Source of the DNA: Streptomyces sp. TLI_146
GTDB taxonomy: Bacteria > Actinomycetota > Actinomycetes > Streptomycetales > Streptomycetaceae
Assembly (NCBI RefSeq): GCF_002846415.1
Contig: NZ_PJMX01000001.1
Coordinates: 2,728,001 to 2,792,000 of the forward strand
DNA: 64,000 nucleotides
Direction: 5' to 3'
The translations under genes were made by a program, and so were the position numbers. The notes beneath the pieces are model-generated. The model made no database searches and was not told the DNA's origin. It worked only from the letters and a program-made list of their open reading frames with translations. Position 1 is the first letter of the stretch, and every line of letters starts with the position of its first letter. Shown one piece after another: positions 48,654 to 56,937 of this stretch.

Positions 48654-48709
48654 TTGGTCGGCCAAGCAATCCGACGCGGTTCACTGTAACCCATTGATTG
48701 GCCGACCAA
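48654..48709. promoter_or_regulatory. Paired inverted operator arms in the MarR/ene-reductase gap
   Basis: TTGGTCGGCCAA at 48654-48665 and its exact reverse complement TTGGCCGACCAA at 48698-48709, each followed on its inner side by one variable base and CAAT/ATTG, form a 17-bp inverted repeat with one mismatch. The 93-bp gap holds both divergent promoters. The two arms would suit co-operative MarR dimers. Confidence 0.7.
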
Positions 48710-48723
48710 GGTAAAGTTGTGGC

Positions 48724-49233
48724 ATGACCACGGACGCACGCAGCCAAGACCCTCTCTGTACGGAGCTGACCCGCACCCCGGGCGCGGCGCGCGGAGGCCC
48801 GATCAGCCACGCGGTGTCCCGGGTGTCCCGGCTGCACCGCGTCGCCGCGGGCCGTCTGCTGCGTGCGACCGGGCTCTACGCGGGCCAGGAGATCTTGATG
48901 ATGCACCTGTGGGACGCGGGTGCGGTGCGCCAGTCCGAGCTGATCAAGGCGCTGGAGCTGGACCCGTCGACGGTGACGAAGATGCTCCAGCGCCTGGAGC
49001 AGGCGGGCCAGGTCCGCCGCCGCCCCGACCCCGCCGACCGCCGCGCCTCCCTGGTGGAGGCGACAGAGGCCAGCTGCGCCCTGCACGAGGCGGTCGAGGC
49101 GGCGTGGAACGACCTGGAGGAGAAGACCCTGACCGGCCTGACCCTCCAGGAGCGGGCCGAACTGGCCCGCCTCCTGAACAAGGTGGAGGCGAACCTGTGC
49201 CCGATGGCGGCGGAGGGGGAGGAATGCCCGTGA
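48724..49233 (+). CDS. MarR family transcriptional regulator
   Basis: A 169-residue MarR protein. The winged helix spans DAGAVRQSELIKALELDPSTVTKMLQRLEQAGQVRRRPDPADRRASLVEATEA, with the DxRxxL/V wing DRRASLVEAT. The flanking dimer helices are RLHRVAAGRLLRATGLYAGQEILMMHLW and LQERAELARLLNKVEANL. ATG at 48724. It is divergent from the ene-reductase, with a paired inverted repeat in between, so it probably represses both genes and responds to electrophiles or oxidants. The plus-strand end runs straight into repeat copy D. Confidence 0.92.
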   Translation: MTTDARSQDPLCTELTRTPGAARGGPISHAVSRVSRLHRVAAGRLLRATGLYAGQEILMMHLWDAGAVRQSELIKALELDPSTVTKMLQRLEQAGQVRRRPDPADRRASLVEATEASCALHEAVEAAWNDLEEKTLTGLTLQERAELARLLNKVEANLCPMAAEGEECP

Positions 49234-49235
49234 TT

Positions 49236-49329
49236 CGTCTGCGGCTGGTGGTGGGCCGGTCGCGCAGTTCCCCGCGCCCCTGAATGCACCCCTTCGGGGC
49301 GCCCAGGGGATTGCCGCGGAGCGGCGTGT
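49236..49329. repeat. Dispersed GC-rich inverted repeat, partial copy D (between convergent genes)
   Basis: A shortened copy: TTCGTCTGCGGCTGG, GGTCGCGCAGTTCCCCGCGCCCCTGAATG, CACCCCTTCGGGGCGCCC and GGGGATTGCCGCGGAGCGGC. It has the left arm and central hairpins but not the complementary right arm. It begins 3 bp after the MarR stop and ends at the stop of the convergent PLP enzyme gene. Confidence 0.88.
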
Positions 49330-50388
49330 CTAAAGCGCCGCAGCCAGCACCTCCAGCGCCCGGTCGACATCCGCGGACGAGTTGTACAGGTGGACGGCGA
49401 ACCGCAGGTTCCCGCCCCGCGCGGACGCGTACACCCCGCCCCTCACCAACTCCGGCTGAAGGCCGTCCAGTCCCGGCACGGCGACGACCGCCGAGGACTC
49501 GGAGACGGCCCGGTGCCCCAGGGCGGCGAGCCCGGAACGCAACCGCGCGGCCAACGCCAAGTCGTGTGCGCGCACCGCCTCGATCCCCACCTCCTCCAGC
49601 ATCGCGAGCGACTCCGCCGCCGCGTGGTAGGACAGGAAGGACACTGGCTCGTCGTACCGCCGGGCGGACCCGGCGAGCTCCCGCACGGGCCCGTAGTTGT
49701 CGGTCAGGTCCTCCGCCGCGAACCACCCCGAGTGCAGCGGCGCCAACTGCTCCTGCGCCTCCTCGGTCACCGTGAGGAACGACGTACCGCGCGGGCAGGC
49801 GAGGAACTTGAACCCGGCCGTGACCGTGTAGTCGAAGGCGCCCGCGTCCAGCGGCAGCCAGCCCGCCGACTGGCTGGCGTCGAGGAGCGTACGGGCCCCG
49901 TGCGCGGCCGCGGCGGCCCGTACGGCGTCGAGGTCCGCGACCCGACCGTCCGCGGACTGGACGGCCGAGAAGGCGACCAGCGCGGTGCCCGGCCGCACCG
50001 ACTCGGCCAGCGACTCCAGCGGCACGTACCGCATCTTGAGGTCGCCGCGTACGGCGAAGGGCTGCACCACCGAGCTGAACTCGCCCTCGGGGGCGATGAC
50101 TTCGGCCCCGGCGGGCAGCGAGTGGGCGACGAGGGCGACGTGCACCGACACGGACGAGCCGACCGCGACCCGGTCGGCGCCGACCCCGGTGAGCCGGGCG
50201 AACGAGGAGCGGGCGGCGGCGAGCGCGTCGAAGCCGCCCGCGCCCAGGCGGGTGCCCGCCGCGTTCTCTCCGGCGAGCCGCGCGATCGCGTCCACGGCAC
50301 GCCCGGGCAGCAGGCCGCAGCTGGCGGTGTTCAGATACGTCGTCTCGGGCGCGAACGCGTCGCCCGACAAGGGCTCCAGGATTTCCAT
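49330..50388 (-). CDS. Class V aminotransferase-fold PLP-dependent enzyme
   Basis: A 352-residue fold-type I PLP enzyme of the cysteine desulfurase/isopenicillin-epimerase-like group. PETTYLNTASCGLLPGRAVDAI opens it, VAVGSSVSVHVALVAHSLPAGAEVIAPEGEFSSVV follows, and TLLDASQSAGWLPLDAGAFDYTVTAGFKFLACPRGTSFLTV has the PLP Asp and Gln region and the Lys in AGFKFLACPRGTSF. The C-terminus VRGGVYASARGGNLRFAVHLYNSSADVDRAL fits binding of the substrate carboxylate. Substrate unknown. ATG at 50388. A short perfect palindrome lies upstream at 50441-50454. Confidence 0.88.
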   Translation of the reverse strand: MEILEPLSGDAFAPETTYLNTASCGLLPGRAVDAIARLAGENAAGTRLGAGGFDALAAARSSFARLTGVGADRVAVGSSVSVHVALVAHSLPAGAEVIAPEGEFSSVVQPFAVRGDLKMRYVPLESLAESVRPGTALVAFSAVQSADGRVADLDAVRAAAAAHGARTLLDASQSAGWLPLDAGAFDYTVTAGFKFLACPRGTSFLTVTEEAQEQLAPLHSGWFAAEDLTDNYGPVRELAGSARRYDEPVSFLSYHAAAESLAMLEEVGIEAVRAHDLALAARLRSGLAALGHRAVSESSAVVAVPGLDGLQPELVRGGVYASARGGNLRFAVHLYNSSADVDRALEVLAAAL

Positions 50389-50440
50389 GATCCCACCCTG
50401 CGGTCCCCCGCCCCGGGGTCAATCGACAAAAAGCGGAGGG

Positions 50441-50454
50441 AACCGTCAACGGTT
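50441..50454. promoter_or_regulatory. 14-bp palindrome upstream of the PLP enzyme gene
   Basis: AACCGT-CA-ACGGTT is a perfect 6-bp inverted repeat 53 bp ahead of the ATG at 50388, in a 136-bp gap that otherwise shows no ORF. It could be an operator. On the minus strand it contains TTGACG, a possible -35 element. Confidence 0.35.
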
Positions 50455-50524
50455 GCTTACGGGTTGGGCCGGAGCGGGGAGCCCCAAGAGTGCCGAAACG
50501 GCCGGCGCCAGGCCCGTACGTACG

Positions 50525-51244
50525 TCAGGCGCGCGGGACCTCGCACCCGTCCGGGCCGCAGGCCTCGGCGTCGGCCGCGGGGGCCCCGAGCGTGGCGAGG
50601 ACGGGCGTGTGCTCCTGCCAGGCCTGCTCAAGGGCCTTCGTGAACACCTCGGCGGGCTGCCCGCCGGAGATGCCGTACTTGCGGTCGACCACGAAGAACG
50701 GCACGGCGTTGGCGCCGAGCGCGGCGGCCTCGGCCTCGTCCGCGCGCACCTCGTCGGCGTACGCGCTCGGGTCGGCGAGCACGGCCCGCGCCTCGTCGGC
50801 GTCCAGACCCGCCTCGACGGCCAGCTCCAGCAGGACGCCGTCGTCGAAGACCGAGCGCTCCTCGGCGAAGTTGGCCCGATAGGCGAGGTCGAGCAGCGCC
50901 TCCTGGCGGCCCCGGGCCTTGGCCAGGTGGAGCAGCCGGTGGATGTCGAAGGTGTTGCCGTGGTCGCGGCCCTCGGTGAGGTAGCCCAGGCCCTCGGCGT
51001 GCGCGTTGGAGGCGACGTGCTCCTCCATGCCCCGGGCCTCGTCCAGGGTGCGGCCGTACTTCTGGGCCAGCATCGGGATCACCGGGCCGACCGCGTCCTT
51101 GGCGCGGTCGGGGTCGAGCTCGAAGGAGCGGTGCACCACCTCGATGTCGTCGCGGTGGGCGAACTCCGCCAGGCCCTTCTCGAAGCGGGCCTTGCCGATG
51201 TAGCACCACGGGCAGGCGATGTCGCTCCAGATCTCGACGCGCAT
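50525..51244 (-). CDS. DsbA family (FrnE-like) oxidoreductase
   Basis: A 239-residue DsbA/FrnE-like thioredoxin-fold protein. MRVEIWSDIACPWCYIGKARFEKGL has the active-site CPWC. The helical insert includes YGRTLDEARGMEEHVASNAHAEGLGY and NTFDIHRLLHLAKARGRQEALLDLAYRANFAEERSVFDD, and the cis-Pro is in ANAVPFFVVDRKYGISGGQPAEVFTKAL. A second pair, ACGPDGCEV, sits near the C-terminus. No signal peptide, so cytoplasmic. It may act as disulphide oxidoreductase or isomerase. ATG at 51244 is preceded by GAGAGAAG; the longer frame is promoter DNA. Confidence 0.9.
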   Translation of the reverse strand: MRVEIWSDIACPWCYIGKARFEKGLAEFAHRDDIEVVHRSFELDPDRAKDAVGPVIPMLAQKYGRTLDEARGMEEHVASNAHAEGLGYLTEGRDHGNTFDIHRLLHLAKARGRQEALLDLAYRANFAEERSVFDDGVLLELAVEAGLDADEARAVLADPSAYADEVRADEAEAAALGANAVPFFVVDRKYGISGGQPAEVFTKALEQAWQEHTPVLATLGAPAADAEACGPDGCEVPRA

Positions 51245-51328
51245 GTCACTTCTCTCGGATTCTCTCGGGGGAGGTTGTACCACTTTCAAGTATTGCAACG
51301 TGCGGGAAGCCCGCCGCATTCCCCCAGG

Positions 51329-52321
51329 TCAGCTCGCCGTCGCCAGCCTGCTGAAGGTGGCCCGGTACGCACTCGGGGTCAGCCCCGTGCGCCGGACCAG
51401 ATGGGCGCGGAGCGAGTCGGCGCTGCCCAGGCCGCTGGCCTCGGCGATCTGGTCCATGCCGAGCGTGGTGGTCTCCAGGAGCTCCTTGGCCCGCTCGATG
51501 CGCTGGTGCAGCAGCCATTGCAGCGGGCTCACCCCGCTCTCGGCGTGGAAGCGGCGGGTCAGGGTGCGCACGCTCACCCCGGCGTGCCGGGCCAGGTCGG
51601 TCAGGGTGAGCGGCTTGTCCAGGTTGCGCATCGCCCAGCCCCGGGTGTCGGCGCAGGCCACCCCCCGCTCGGCGGGCAGCGGGGTCTGGGTGAACTGGGT
51701 CTGGCCGCCGGGCCGCACCGGGGCGACCAGGGCGGCCCGGGCCACCTGGTTGGCGACGGCGGCGCCGTAGTCGGTACGGATGATGTGCAGGCACAGGTCG
51801 ATCCCGGCCGCGTATCCGGACGAGGTCATGACGTTCCCGTCCTCGACGTAGAGGACGTCGCCCTTGAGGTCGAGGGCCGGGTAGCGCCGGCGCAGCTCCT
51901 CGGCGAGCTCCCAGTACGTGGTGGCGCTGCGCCCGTCGAGCAGTCCGGCCTCCGCCAGGACGAAGGCGCCGCTGCAGATGGAGGCGATCCGGCGGCCCTC
52001 GGCGGCGGCCCGGCGGACGGCCTCCACCGTGGGCGCGTCGGTCGCGTAGCGCTGCCCCGTCCCCGCGATCAGGACCGTGTCGGCGTCCGCCACGGCGTCC
52101 AGGCCCCGGCTCACGTACAGGTCGAGCCCGCCGGTGGTGGCGACCGGGCCCGGCTGCGGGGTGCAGACGGTCAGCTCGTACCCGGGAGCGCCGTCGATCT
52201 CCACCTTGGCGAAGAGGAGCTCGGGGATGGCGAGGTTGAACATCGACACGGGGGAAGGCGCGATGACGACGACGCGGTGGGGGGCGGACGGCCGGCCGGC
52301 GGCCCGTCGGTCGGACTTCAT
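51329..52321 (-). CDS. GlxA-type AraC family regulator with DJ-1/PfpI domain
   Basis: A 330-residue regulator. N-terminal DJ-1/PfpI-like domain: HRVVVIAPSPVSMFNLAIPELLFAKVEID, then GRRIASICSGAFVLAEAGLLDGRSATTYWELAEEL with the nucleophile-elbow Cys in ICSGAF. C-terminal AraC double HTH: WAMRNLDKPLTLTDLARHAGVSVRTLTRRFHAESGVSPLQWLLHQRIERAKELLETTTLGMDQIAEASGLGSADSLRAHL. The effector is unknown. ATG at 52321; ATG at 52342 would add MHPEVLA. Divergent from an MFS exporter (70-bp gap), which it probably controls. Confidence 0.9.
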   Translation of the reverse strand: MKSDRRAAGRPSAPHRVVVIAPSPVSMFNLAIPELLFAKVEIDGAPGYELTVCTPQPGPVATTGGLDLYVSRGLDAVADADTVLIAGTGQRYATDAPTVEAVRRAAAEGRRIASICSGAFVLAEAGLLDGRSATTYWELAEELRRRYPALDLKGDVLYVEDGNVMTSSGYAAGIDLCLHIIRTDYGAAVANQVARAALVAPVRPGGQTQFTQTPLPAERGVACADTRGWAMRNLDKPLTLTDLARHAGVSVRTLTRRFHAESGVSPLQWLLHQRIERAKELLETTTLGMDQIAEASGLGSADSLRAHLVRRTGLTPSAYRATFSRLATAS

Positions 52322-52391
52322 GGCCAGAACCTCCGGATGCATGGCGTTCGGGCCACTACTGTAACCGGCGGCGGATCGCCAGGCTGAGGGC

Positions 52392-53777
52392 ATGTCACCC
52401 AACGCCGTACGCCAATCCGTCCCCGCAGCCGCGCAGTTGACCGCCGACGGGCCCGCCGGGCACGGGCCGCGCCGCTCGCCCTCCCCCGGCCTCACCCTGG
52501 CCGCCGCCCTCCTCGGCTTCGCCCTGATCACACTGGACGCGTCCGTGGTGAACGTGGCGCTGCCCGCGATCGGCTCCGACCTGGGCGGCGGGATGTCGGG
52601 GCTCCAGTGGGTGGTCGACGCCTACACGCTCGCCTTCGCGGCGCTGATGCTGTCGACCGGCGCCTTCGCGGACCGGATCGGCTCGGCCCGGGCGTACGCG
52701 CTGGGCACCGTCGTCTTCGTCCTCGCCTCGGCCGCGTGCGGGCTCGCGCCCGGTCTCGGGGTACTGGTCGGGGCGCGGGTGGTGCAGGGCGCGGCAGCCG
52801 CCGTGGTGCTGCCCGCCTCGCTCGCGCTGGTGCGCCAGGCGTACGCGGATCCGGCGCGCCGGGCCCGGGCGGTGGCGCTGTGGGCGGCGGGCGGTTCGGT
52901 CGCGGTGGCGCTCGGCCCGGTCGCGGGCGGAGCTCTGACGACGGCCTGGGACTGGCGCGGCATCTTCTTCATCAACCTCCCGCTGGGCCTGGCGGCCCTG
53001 GCCCTGACGCTGCGGGCGCCGCGCTCGGAGCCCCGCCCGGCTCCGCTGGACCTGCCGGGACAGCTGACGGCGGTGGTGGCGCTGGCCGCGCTGGCCTTCG
53101 CGGTGATCGAGTCCGGCCCCGTACGCCTGGTGGCGGCCGGGGTGGCCCTGGTCTCCGGCTCGGCCTTCTTCCTGATCGAGTCGCGCGCGGCCCATCCGGT
53201 CGTCCCGCTCGGCCTGTTCCGTACGCCGACGGTCGCGGTGGCGGTCGCGGTGGGCTCGGCGGCGAGTGTGGCGTTCTACGGGGTGATCTTCGTCTTCTCC
53301 CTCTACTTCCAGCGGGTACGGGGGGAGTCGGCGCTGATGGCGGGGCTGATGTTCCTGCCGATGACGGCGCTGATCCCGGCGACCAACGTCCTGTCGGGCA
53401 AACTCGCCAACCGCTACGGCCCGCGCCGCCCGATGCTGCTCGGCCAGCTGCTGGCCCTGGCGGGCCTGCTCCTGCTCCTGATCCCCTCCGCCGACACCCC
53501 GCCCCTCCTGGTGGCCTTCCTCCTGATCCCCCTGGCCCTCGGCTGCGGCCTGGCGGTCCCGGCCCTGACCGCGGCGATGATGGAAGCCCTCCCCCAGGAG
53601 CGGGCGGGCCTGGCGGCGGGCGTACTCAACGCGGCGCGCCAGGTCGCGGGGGCGCTGAGCGTGGCGATGTCCGGGGCGCTGGTGGCGGGCGATTTCGTAC
53701 CCGGAATGCGGGTGGCTCTGGTGGGGGCGGCGGTGCTGTTCGGGGGGACGGCGGTGGCGACGCGGCGCCTTCGGTGA
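52392..53777 (+). CDS. MFS transporter, DHA2 (EmrB/QacA-like) family
   Basis: A 461-residue drug:H+ antiporter with about 13-14 hydrophobic spans. Motifs: ALITLDASVVNVALPAIGSDLGGGMSGLQWVVDAYTLAFAALMLSTGAFADRIGSARAYALG (motif A in ADRIGSARAY), and VVQGAAAAVVLPASLALV plus WAAGGSVAVALGPVAGGAL (motif C). The C-terminal half has RPMLLGQLLALAGLLLLLI. Substrate unknown, presumably a small toxic compound. ATG at 52392 after GAGGG. Divergent from the GlxA-type regulator. The stop leads directly into repeat copy E. Confidence 0.92.
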   Translation: MSPNAVRQSVPAAAQLTADGPAGHGPRRSPSPGLTLAAALLGFALITLDASVVNVALPAIGSDLGGGMSGLQWVVDAYTLAFAALMLSTGAFADRIGSARAYALGTVVFVLASAACGLAPGLGVLVGARVVQGAAAAVVLPASLALVRQAYADPARRARAVALWAAGGSVAVALGPVAGGALTTAWDWRGIFFINLPLGLAALALTLRAPRSEPRPAPLDLPGQLTAVVALAALAFAVIESGPVRLVAAGVALVSGSAFFLIESRAAHPVVPLGLFRTPTVAVAVAVGSAASVAFYGVIFVFSLYFQRVRGESALMAGLMFLPMTALIPATNVLSGKLANRYGPRRPMLLGQLLALAGLLLLLIPSADTPPLLVAFLLIPLALGCGLAVPALTAAMMEALPQERAGLAAGVLNAARQVAGALSVAMSGALVAGDFVPGMRVALVGAAVLFGGTAVATRRLR

Positions 53778-54095
53778 GCCCGGTGTTTGTCTGCGGGCCG
53801 GTGCTGGGCTGGGCGCGCAGTTCCCCGCGCCCCTCTTTTGGCCCGGTGTTTGTCTGCGGGTTGTGGTGGGTTGCTCGCGCAGTTCCCCGCGCCCCTCTTT
53901 TGGCCCGGTGTTTGTCTGCGGGTTGCGGTGGGTTGCTCGCGCAGTTCCCCGCGCCCCTGGGGGGTCGGGGTCGCCGGGGTCGCCGCAGGATCGCCCCGAA
54001 GGGGCGCATGTAGGGGCGCGGGGAACTGCGCGGCCGGCCCGCCACCGGCCCGCAGACGAACGGGGTCCGGGGGCGTAGCCCCCGGCAGAGTCGCC
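53778..54095. repeat. Dispersed GC-rich inverted repeat, copy E, with locally tripled left arm
   Basis: No gene in this 318-bp gap between convergent MFS genes. GTTTGTCTGCGGG begins at 53785, 53848 and 53910 (62-63 bp period), each followed by GCGCAGTTCCCCGCGCCCC. After that come CGCCCCGAAGGGGCG, GTAGGGGCGCGGGGAACTGC (complement of the arm), CGGCCCGCAGACGAACGGGG and CGGGGGCGTAGCCCCCG. Three tandem left arms face one right arm. Confidence 0.92.
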
Positions 54096-55316
54096 TCAGT
54101 CCCCAACCGGCGCGGGGTGGGGCCCCCGTAGCGTTAGCGCGGCCAGCGCTGCCGTCACCCCCACCACCGGCAGCAGCACCCCCACCCCCACCACCCCCAC
54201 CAGACCCGCCCCCAAACCCAACCCCACCGCGTTCGGCACGAACAGCAGCGTCGACGCCGTGGACGCCGTCCGCCCCAGCACCGCATCCGGCACCGAACGC
54301 TGCACCCCCGTCATCGCCGCCACCAGCACGCACGGCAACCCGAACCCGATCCCCGCGCTGCACGCCAGTGCCACCGCGTCGTACGGCAGGACCCGCCCGC
54401 ACACGGACAGGGCGAACACCGCGATGCCGAGGGCGGCGAAGCGGTGACCCGGCAGGCGGCGCAGCAGCGGGCCCGACAGCAGCCCGGCCGCCACCGACCC
54501 CACCCCCTGCGCCGTGTACAGGACACCCACATACGCCGCCGAGTGGCCGAGCCGCTCGTCCACCACCGCGTAGAGCGCCGCCCCGTTCAGCCCCGCGCAC
54601 AGCATCGTCACCCCGCCCGCGAGGACCAGCGGCCGCAGCACCGGGGAGCGCCACACCGTACGCGCCCCCTCCGCCGTGTCGGCCGCCCAGCGGCCGCCCG
54701 GCACCGGCCGCGCCTCCCGTACCCGTATCAGCGCGAAGATCCCCGCCGCCAGCAGAAACGTCACCGCGTCCAGGACCGCCACCGCCGCCCCGCCGAACCG
54801 CGTGTACAGCCCCGCCCCCACCAGCGGAGCCACCAGTTTCATGCCCTCGTTGGCCGTCATCCGCAGCCCGTTGAAGTCGGCGAGCAGGTCCCGGTCCACG
54901 GCCTTGGCCACCAGCGCCGCCTCGGCCGCGTCCTGGACGACGCCGTTCACGCCGTACACCACGAGCACCGTGAACAGGATCCAGATCCGGCCCGCCGAGT
55001 CCACCGCGAGCAGAGCCATCAGCAGGGCCGCCATCGCGAGGTTGATCCGGACGAGCAGCGGGCGGCGGCGCACCCGGTCCGCCACCGTTCCCAGGAGGGG
55101 CCCCACCAGCGTCGGTGCCCACATGGCGAAGACGGTGAGCGCCGCCAAGGTGTCCGAGCCGGTCAGCGACTTGGCCCAGATCCCGGCCGTCAGCCACATC
55201 GCCGACGACCCGAACCCGGACACCACCACCCCGGTCAGATACAGCCCCGCGTTGCGGTCCGTCAGTACCCGGATCAGGCCCGCGGCCCTCGGGGTCTTCT
55301 CGTCTGTGCTGGTCAC
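54096..55316 (-). CDS. MFS transporter (enterobactin exporter-like, EntS/MFS_3 type)
   Basis: A 406-residue MFS protein with about 12 spans. LIRVLTDRNAGLYLTGVVVSGFGSSAMWLTAGIWAKSLTGSDTLAALTVFAMWAPTLVGPLLGTVADRVRRRPLLVRINLAMAALLMALL contains motif A (TVADRVRRRPLLV). The rest has VVYGVNGVVQDAAEAALVAKAVDRDLLADFNGLRMTANEGMKLVAPLVGAGLYTRFGG, typical of the MFS_3 subfamily. The C-terminus (LALTLRGPHPAPVGD) is short. Substrate unknown. GTG at 55316. Convergent with the DHA2 gene across repeat copy E. Confidence 0.88.
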   Translation of the reverse strand: MTSTDEKTPRAAGLIRVLTDRNAGLYLTGVVVSGFGSSAMWLTAGIWAKSLTGSDTLAALTVFAMWAPTLVGPLLGTVADRVRRRPLLVRINLAMAALLMALLAVDSAGRIWILFTVLVVYGVNGVVQDAAEAALVAKAVDRDLLADFNGLRMTANEGMKLVAPLVGAGLYTRFGGAAVAVLDAVTFLLAAGIFALIRVREARPVPGGRWAADTAEGARTVWRSPVLRPLVLAGGVTMLCAGLNGAALYAVVDERLGHSAAYVGVLYTAQGVGSVAAGLLSGPLLRRLPGHRFAALGIAVFALSVCGRVLPYDAVALACSAGIGFGLPCVLVAAMTGVQRSVPDAVLGRTASTASTLLFVPNAVGLGLGAGLVGVVGVGVLLPVVGVTAALAALTLRGPHPAPVGD

Positions 55317-55388
55317 GGGGGTAAATCTGGCCCGTGAGGCCGTCCTCGGGAATCGGGCGACCGCCTTATTCCCGGGCCCGCCGATGCC

Positions 55389-56843
55389 CTATCGGGAGCC
55401 CAGCGCCGCCCGCATCATCTTCTGCGCCACCGGCGCCGCCAGGCCGTTGCCGCTCACCTCCGAGCGCGCCGCGCCCGAGTCCTCGATGAGCACGGCCACC
55501 GCCACCTCCTTGCCGCTGGAGGAGTCCTTCGCGTACGACGTGAACCAGGCGTACGGCGTCTTGGAGTTGCCCACGCCGTGCTGGGCGGTGCCGGTCTTGC
55601 CGCCGACCTCGGCGCCGCTCACCTTGGCGTTGGAGCCGGTGCCGTCCTCGACGACCGTCACCATCGCGGCGCGCAGCTGGCGCGCGGTCTGAGCCGACAT
55701 GATCCGCTTGCCGTCGCCGTCCTTGTAGGACTGGAGAGTTGTGCCGTCCGCGTCCGTGATCTGGGAGACCATATGGGGCGATGCCATGACTCCGTCGTTG
55801 GCAATAGCGGCGGACACCATGGCCATCTGGAGCGGCGTGGCCGTCACATCGAACTGGCCGATGCCGGTCAGCGCGGTCTGCGCCTTGTCCATGCCCTTCG
55901 GGTACACACTCGCCGAGGCCCGCACCGGCACGTCCTGCTTCGCGTCGTTGAAGCCGAACTTCTCCGCCATGGCCCGGACCTTGTCCTGGCCCAGCCGGTC
56001 CGCCAGCTTGGCGAAGACGTTGTTGCACGAGTACTGGAGCGCCGTGCGGAGGGTGGCGTTCTCGCACGGGGCGGACGGGTTCTCGTTGCTCAGCACGGTC
56101 CGGGTGCCGGGCAGGGTGTACGGGTTGGGGCTGTCGGTTTTCGTGTCCACCGACGGGTAGAGGCCGTTCTCCAGCGCCGCTGCCGCCACCACCAGCTTGA
56201 ACGTCGAACCCGGCGGCAGCGGCTGCCGCAGCGCCCGGTTGACCAGCGGCTTGTCCGGGTCCTCGGAGAGCGCCTTCCAGGCGTCGCCGTCCGTCGAACC
56301 GGCGATCTTCGACGGGTCGTACGACGGCGTCGAGACCATGCCGAGGACGCGGCCGGTCTTCGGGTCGATGGCGACGGCCGCGCCCTTCTTGCTCCCGAGC
56401 GCCGCGTAGGCGGCCTTCTGCACCGCCGGGTCGATGGTGGTCAGCACGTTGCCGCCGCGGGCCCGCTCGCCGGTGAGCACCGAGAGCGGGTCCTTCATCC
56501 GGGTGTCGGTGCCGTCGAGCACCTTGCCGTAGATCCCCTCCAGCTGGGTCGCCCCGTACACCTGCGAGCTGAAGCCGGTCACCGCCGCGTACAGCTCACC
56601 GTTCTTGTACGTGCGTTTGTACGCGAGGTCACCGCTCGCCGTCCTCTGTGATCCGGTGACCGGGGAGCCGGCCACGATGATGTCCCCGAGCGGGTTCGCG
56701 TACTGCGCGATGGTGTTCCGCCGGTTCAGCTTGTCGTCCGCGAGGGCCTGGCCTTCGTAGAACTGCACATAGGTGGCCCGGCCCAGGAGGGCGAGCACCA
56801 TGAGCAGACAGAAGACCGCGGCGCGCCTGATCGTCTTGTTCAT
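55389..56843 (-). CDS. Class B penicillin-binding protein 2 family (transpeptidase)
   Basis: A 484-residue class B PBP. N-terminal anchor (AAVFCLLMVLALLGRATYVQF), a dimerisation-type domain with LNRRNTIAQYANPLGDIIVAGSPVTGS, then the transpeptidase with SxxK in LPPGSTFKLVVAAAALENGLYPS, SxN in LQYSCNNVFAKLADRLG, and KTG in EVGGKTGTAQHGVGNSKTPYAWFTSYA. All three catalytic motifs are intact. It cross-links peptidoglycan outside the membrane, and by locus resembles SCO1875 of S. coelicolor. ATG at 56843. It stands between the MFS gene and the response-regulator gene, both on the same strand. Confidence 0.93.
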   Translation of the reverse strand: MNKTIRRAAVFCLLMVLALLGRATYVQFYEGQALADDKLNRRNTIAQYANPLGDIIVAGSPVTGSQRTASGDLAYKRTYKNGELYAAVTGFSSQVYGATQLEGIYGKVLDGTDTRMKDPLSVLTGERARGGNVLTTIDPAVQKAAYAALGSKKGAAVAIDPKTGRVLGMVSTPSYDPSKIAGSTDGDAWKALSEDPDKPLVNRALRQPLPPGSTFKLVVAAAALENGLYPSVDTKTDSPNPYTLPGTRTVLSNENPSAPCENATLRTALQYSCNNVFAKLADRLGQDKVRAMAEKFGFNDAKQDVPVRASASVYPKGMDKAQTALTGIGQFDVTATPLQMAMVSAAIANDGVMASPHMVSQITDADGTTLQSYKDGDGKRIMSAQTARQLRAAMVTVVEDGTGSNAKVSGAEVGGKTGTAQHGVGNSKTPYAWFTSYAKDSSSGKEVAVAVLIEDSGAARSEVSGNGLAAPVAQKMMRAALGSR

Positions 56844-56937
56844 CCCAGAGGGATGACGAGGCGGGTGGCGCGAATCGTTCCTTATGGCCGGTTTTCTCAG
56901 GAAGCTCTCATCTGTCGTCCCCTCCGGCGCTCAGGTC

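Noticed and set aside
51245..51328. TACTTGAAAGTGGTA upstream of the DsbA-like gene as an operator
   Set aside because: Only 3-4 bp arms; too weak to separate from chance in this AT-richer patch.
53778..54095. The regularly spaced repeats as a CRISPR array
   Set aside because: Period is 62-63 bp with near-identical whole units rather than short repeats with unique spacers; no cas genes; the units match dispersed copies elsewhere.
53414..55197. Pro/Arg/Gly-rich frames across repeat copy E and the MFS genes
   Set aside because: They are shadows of the MFS genes joined through the repeat and have no domain signal.
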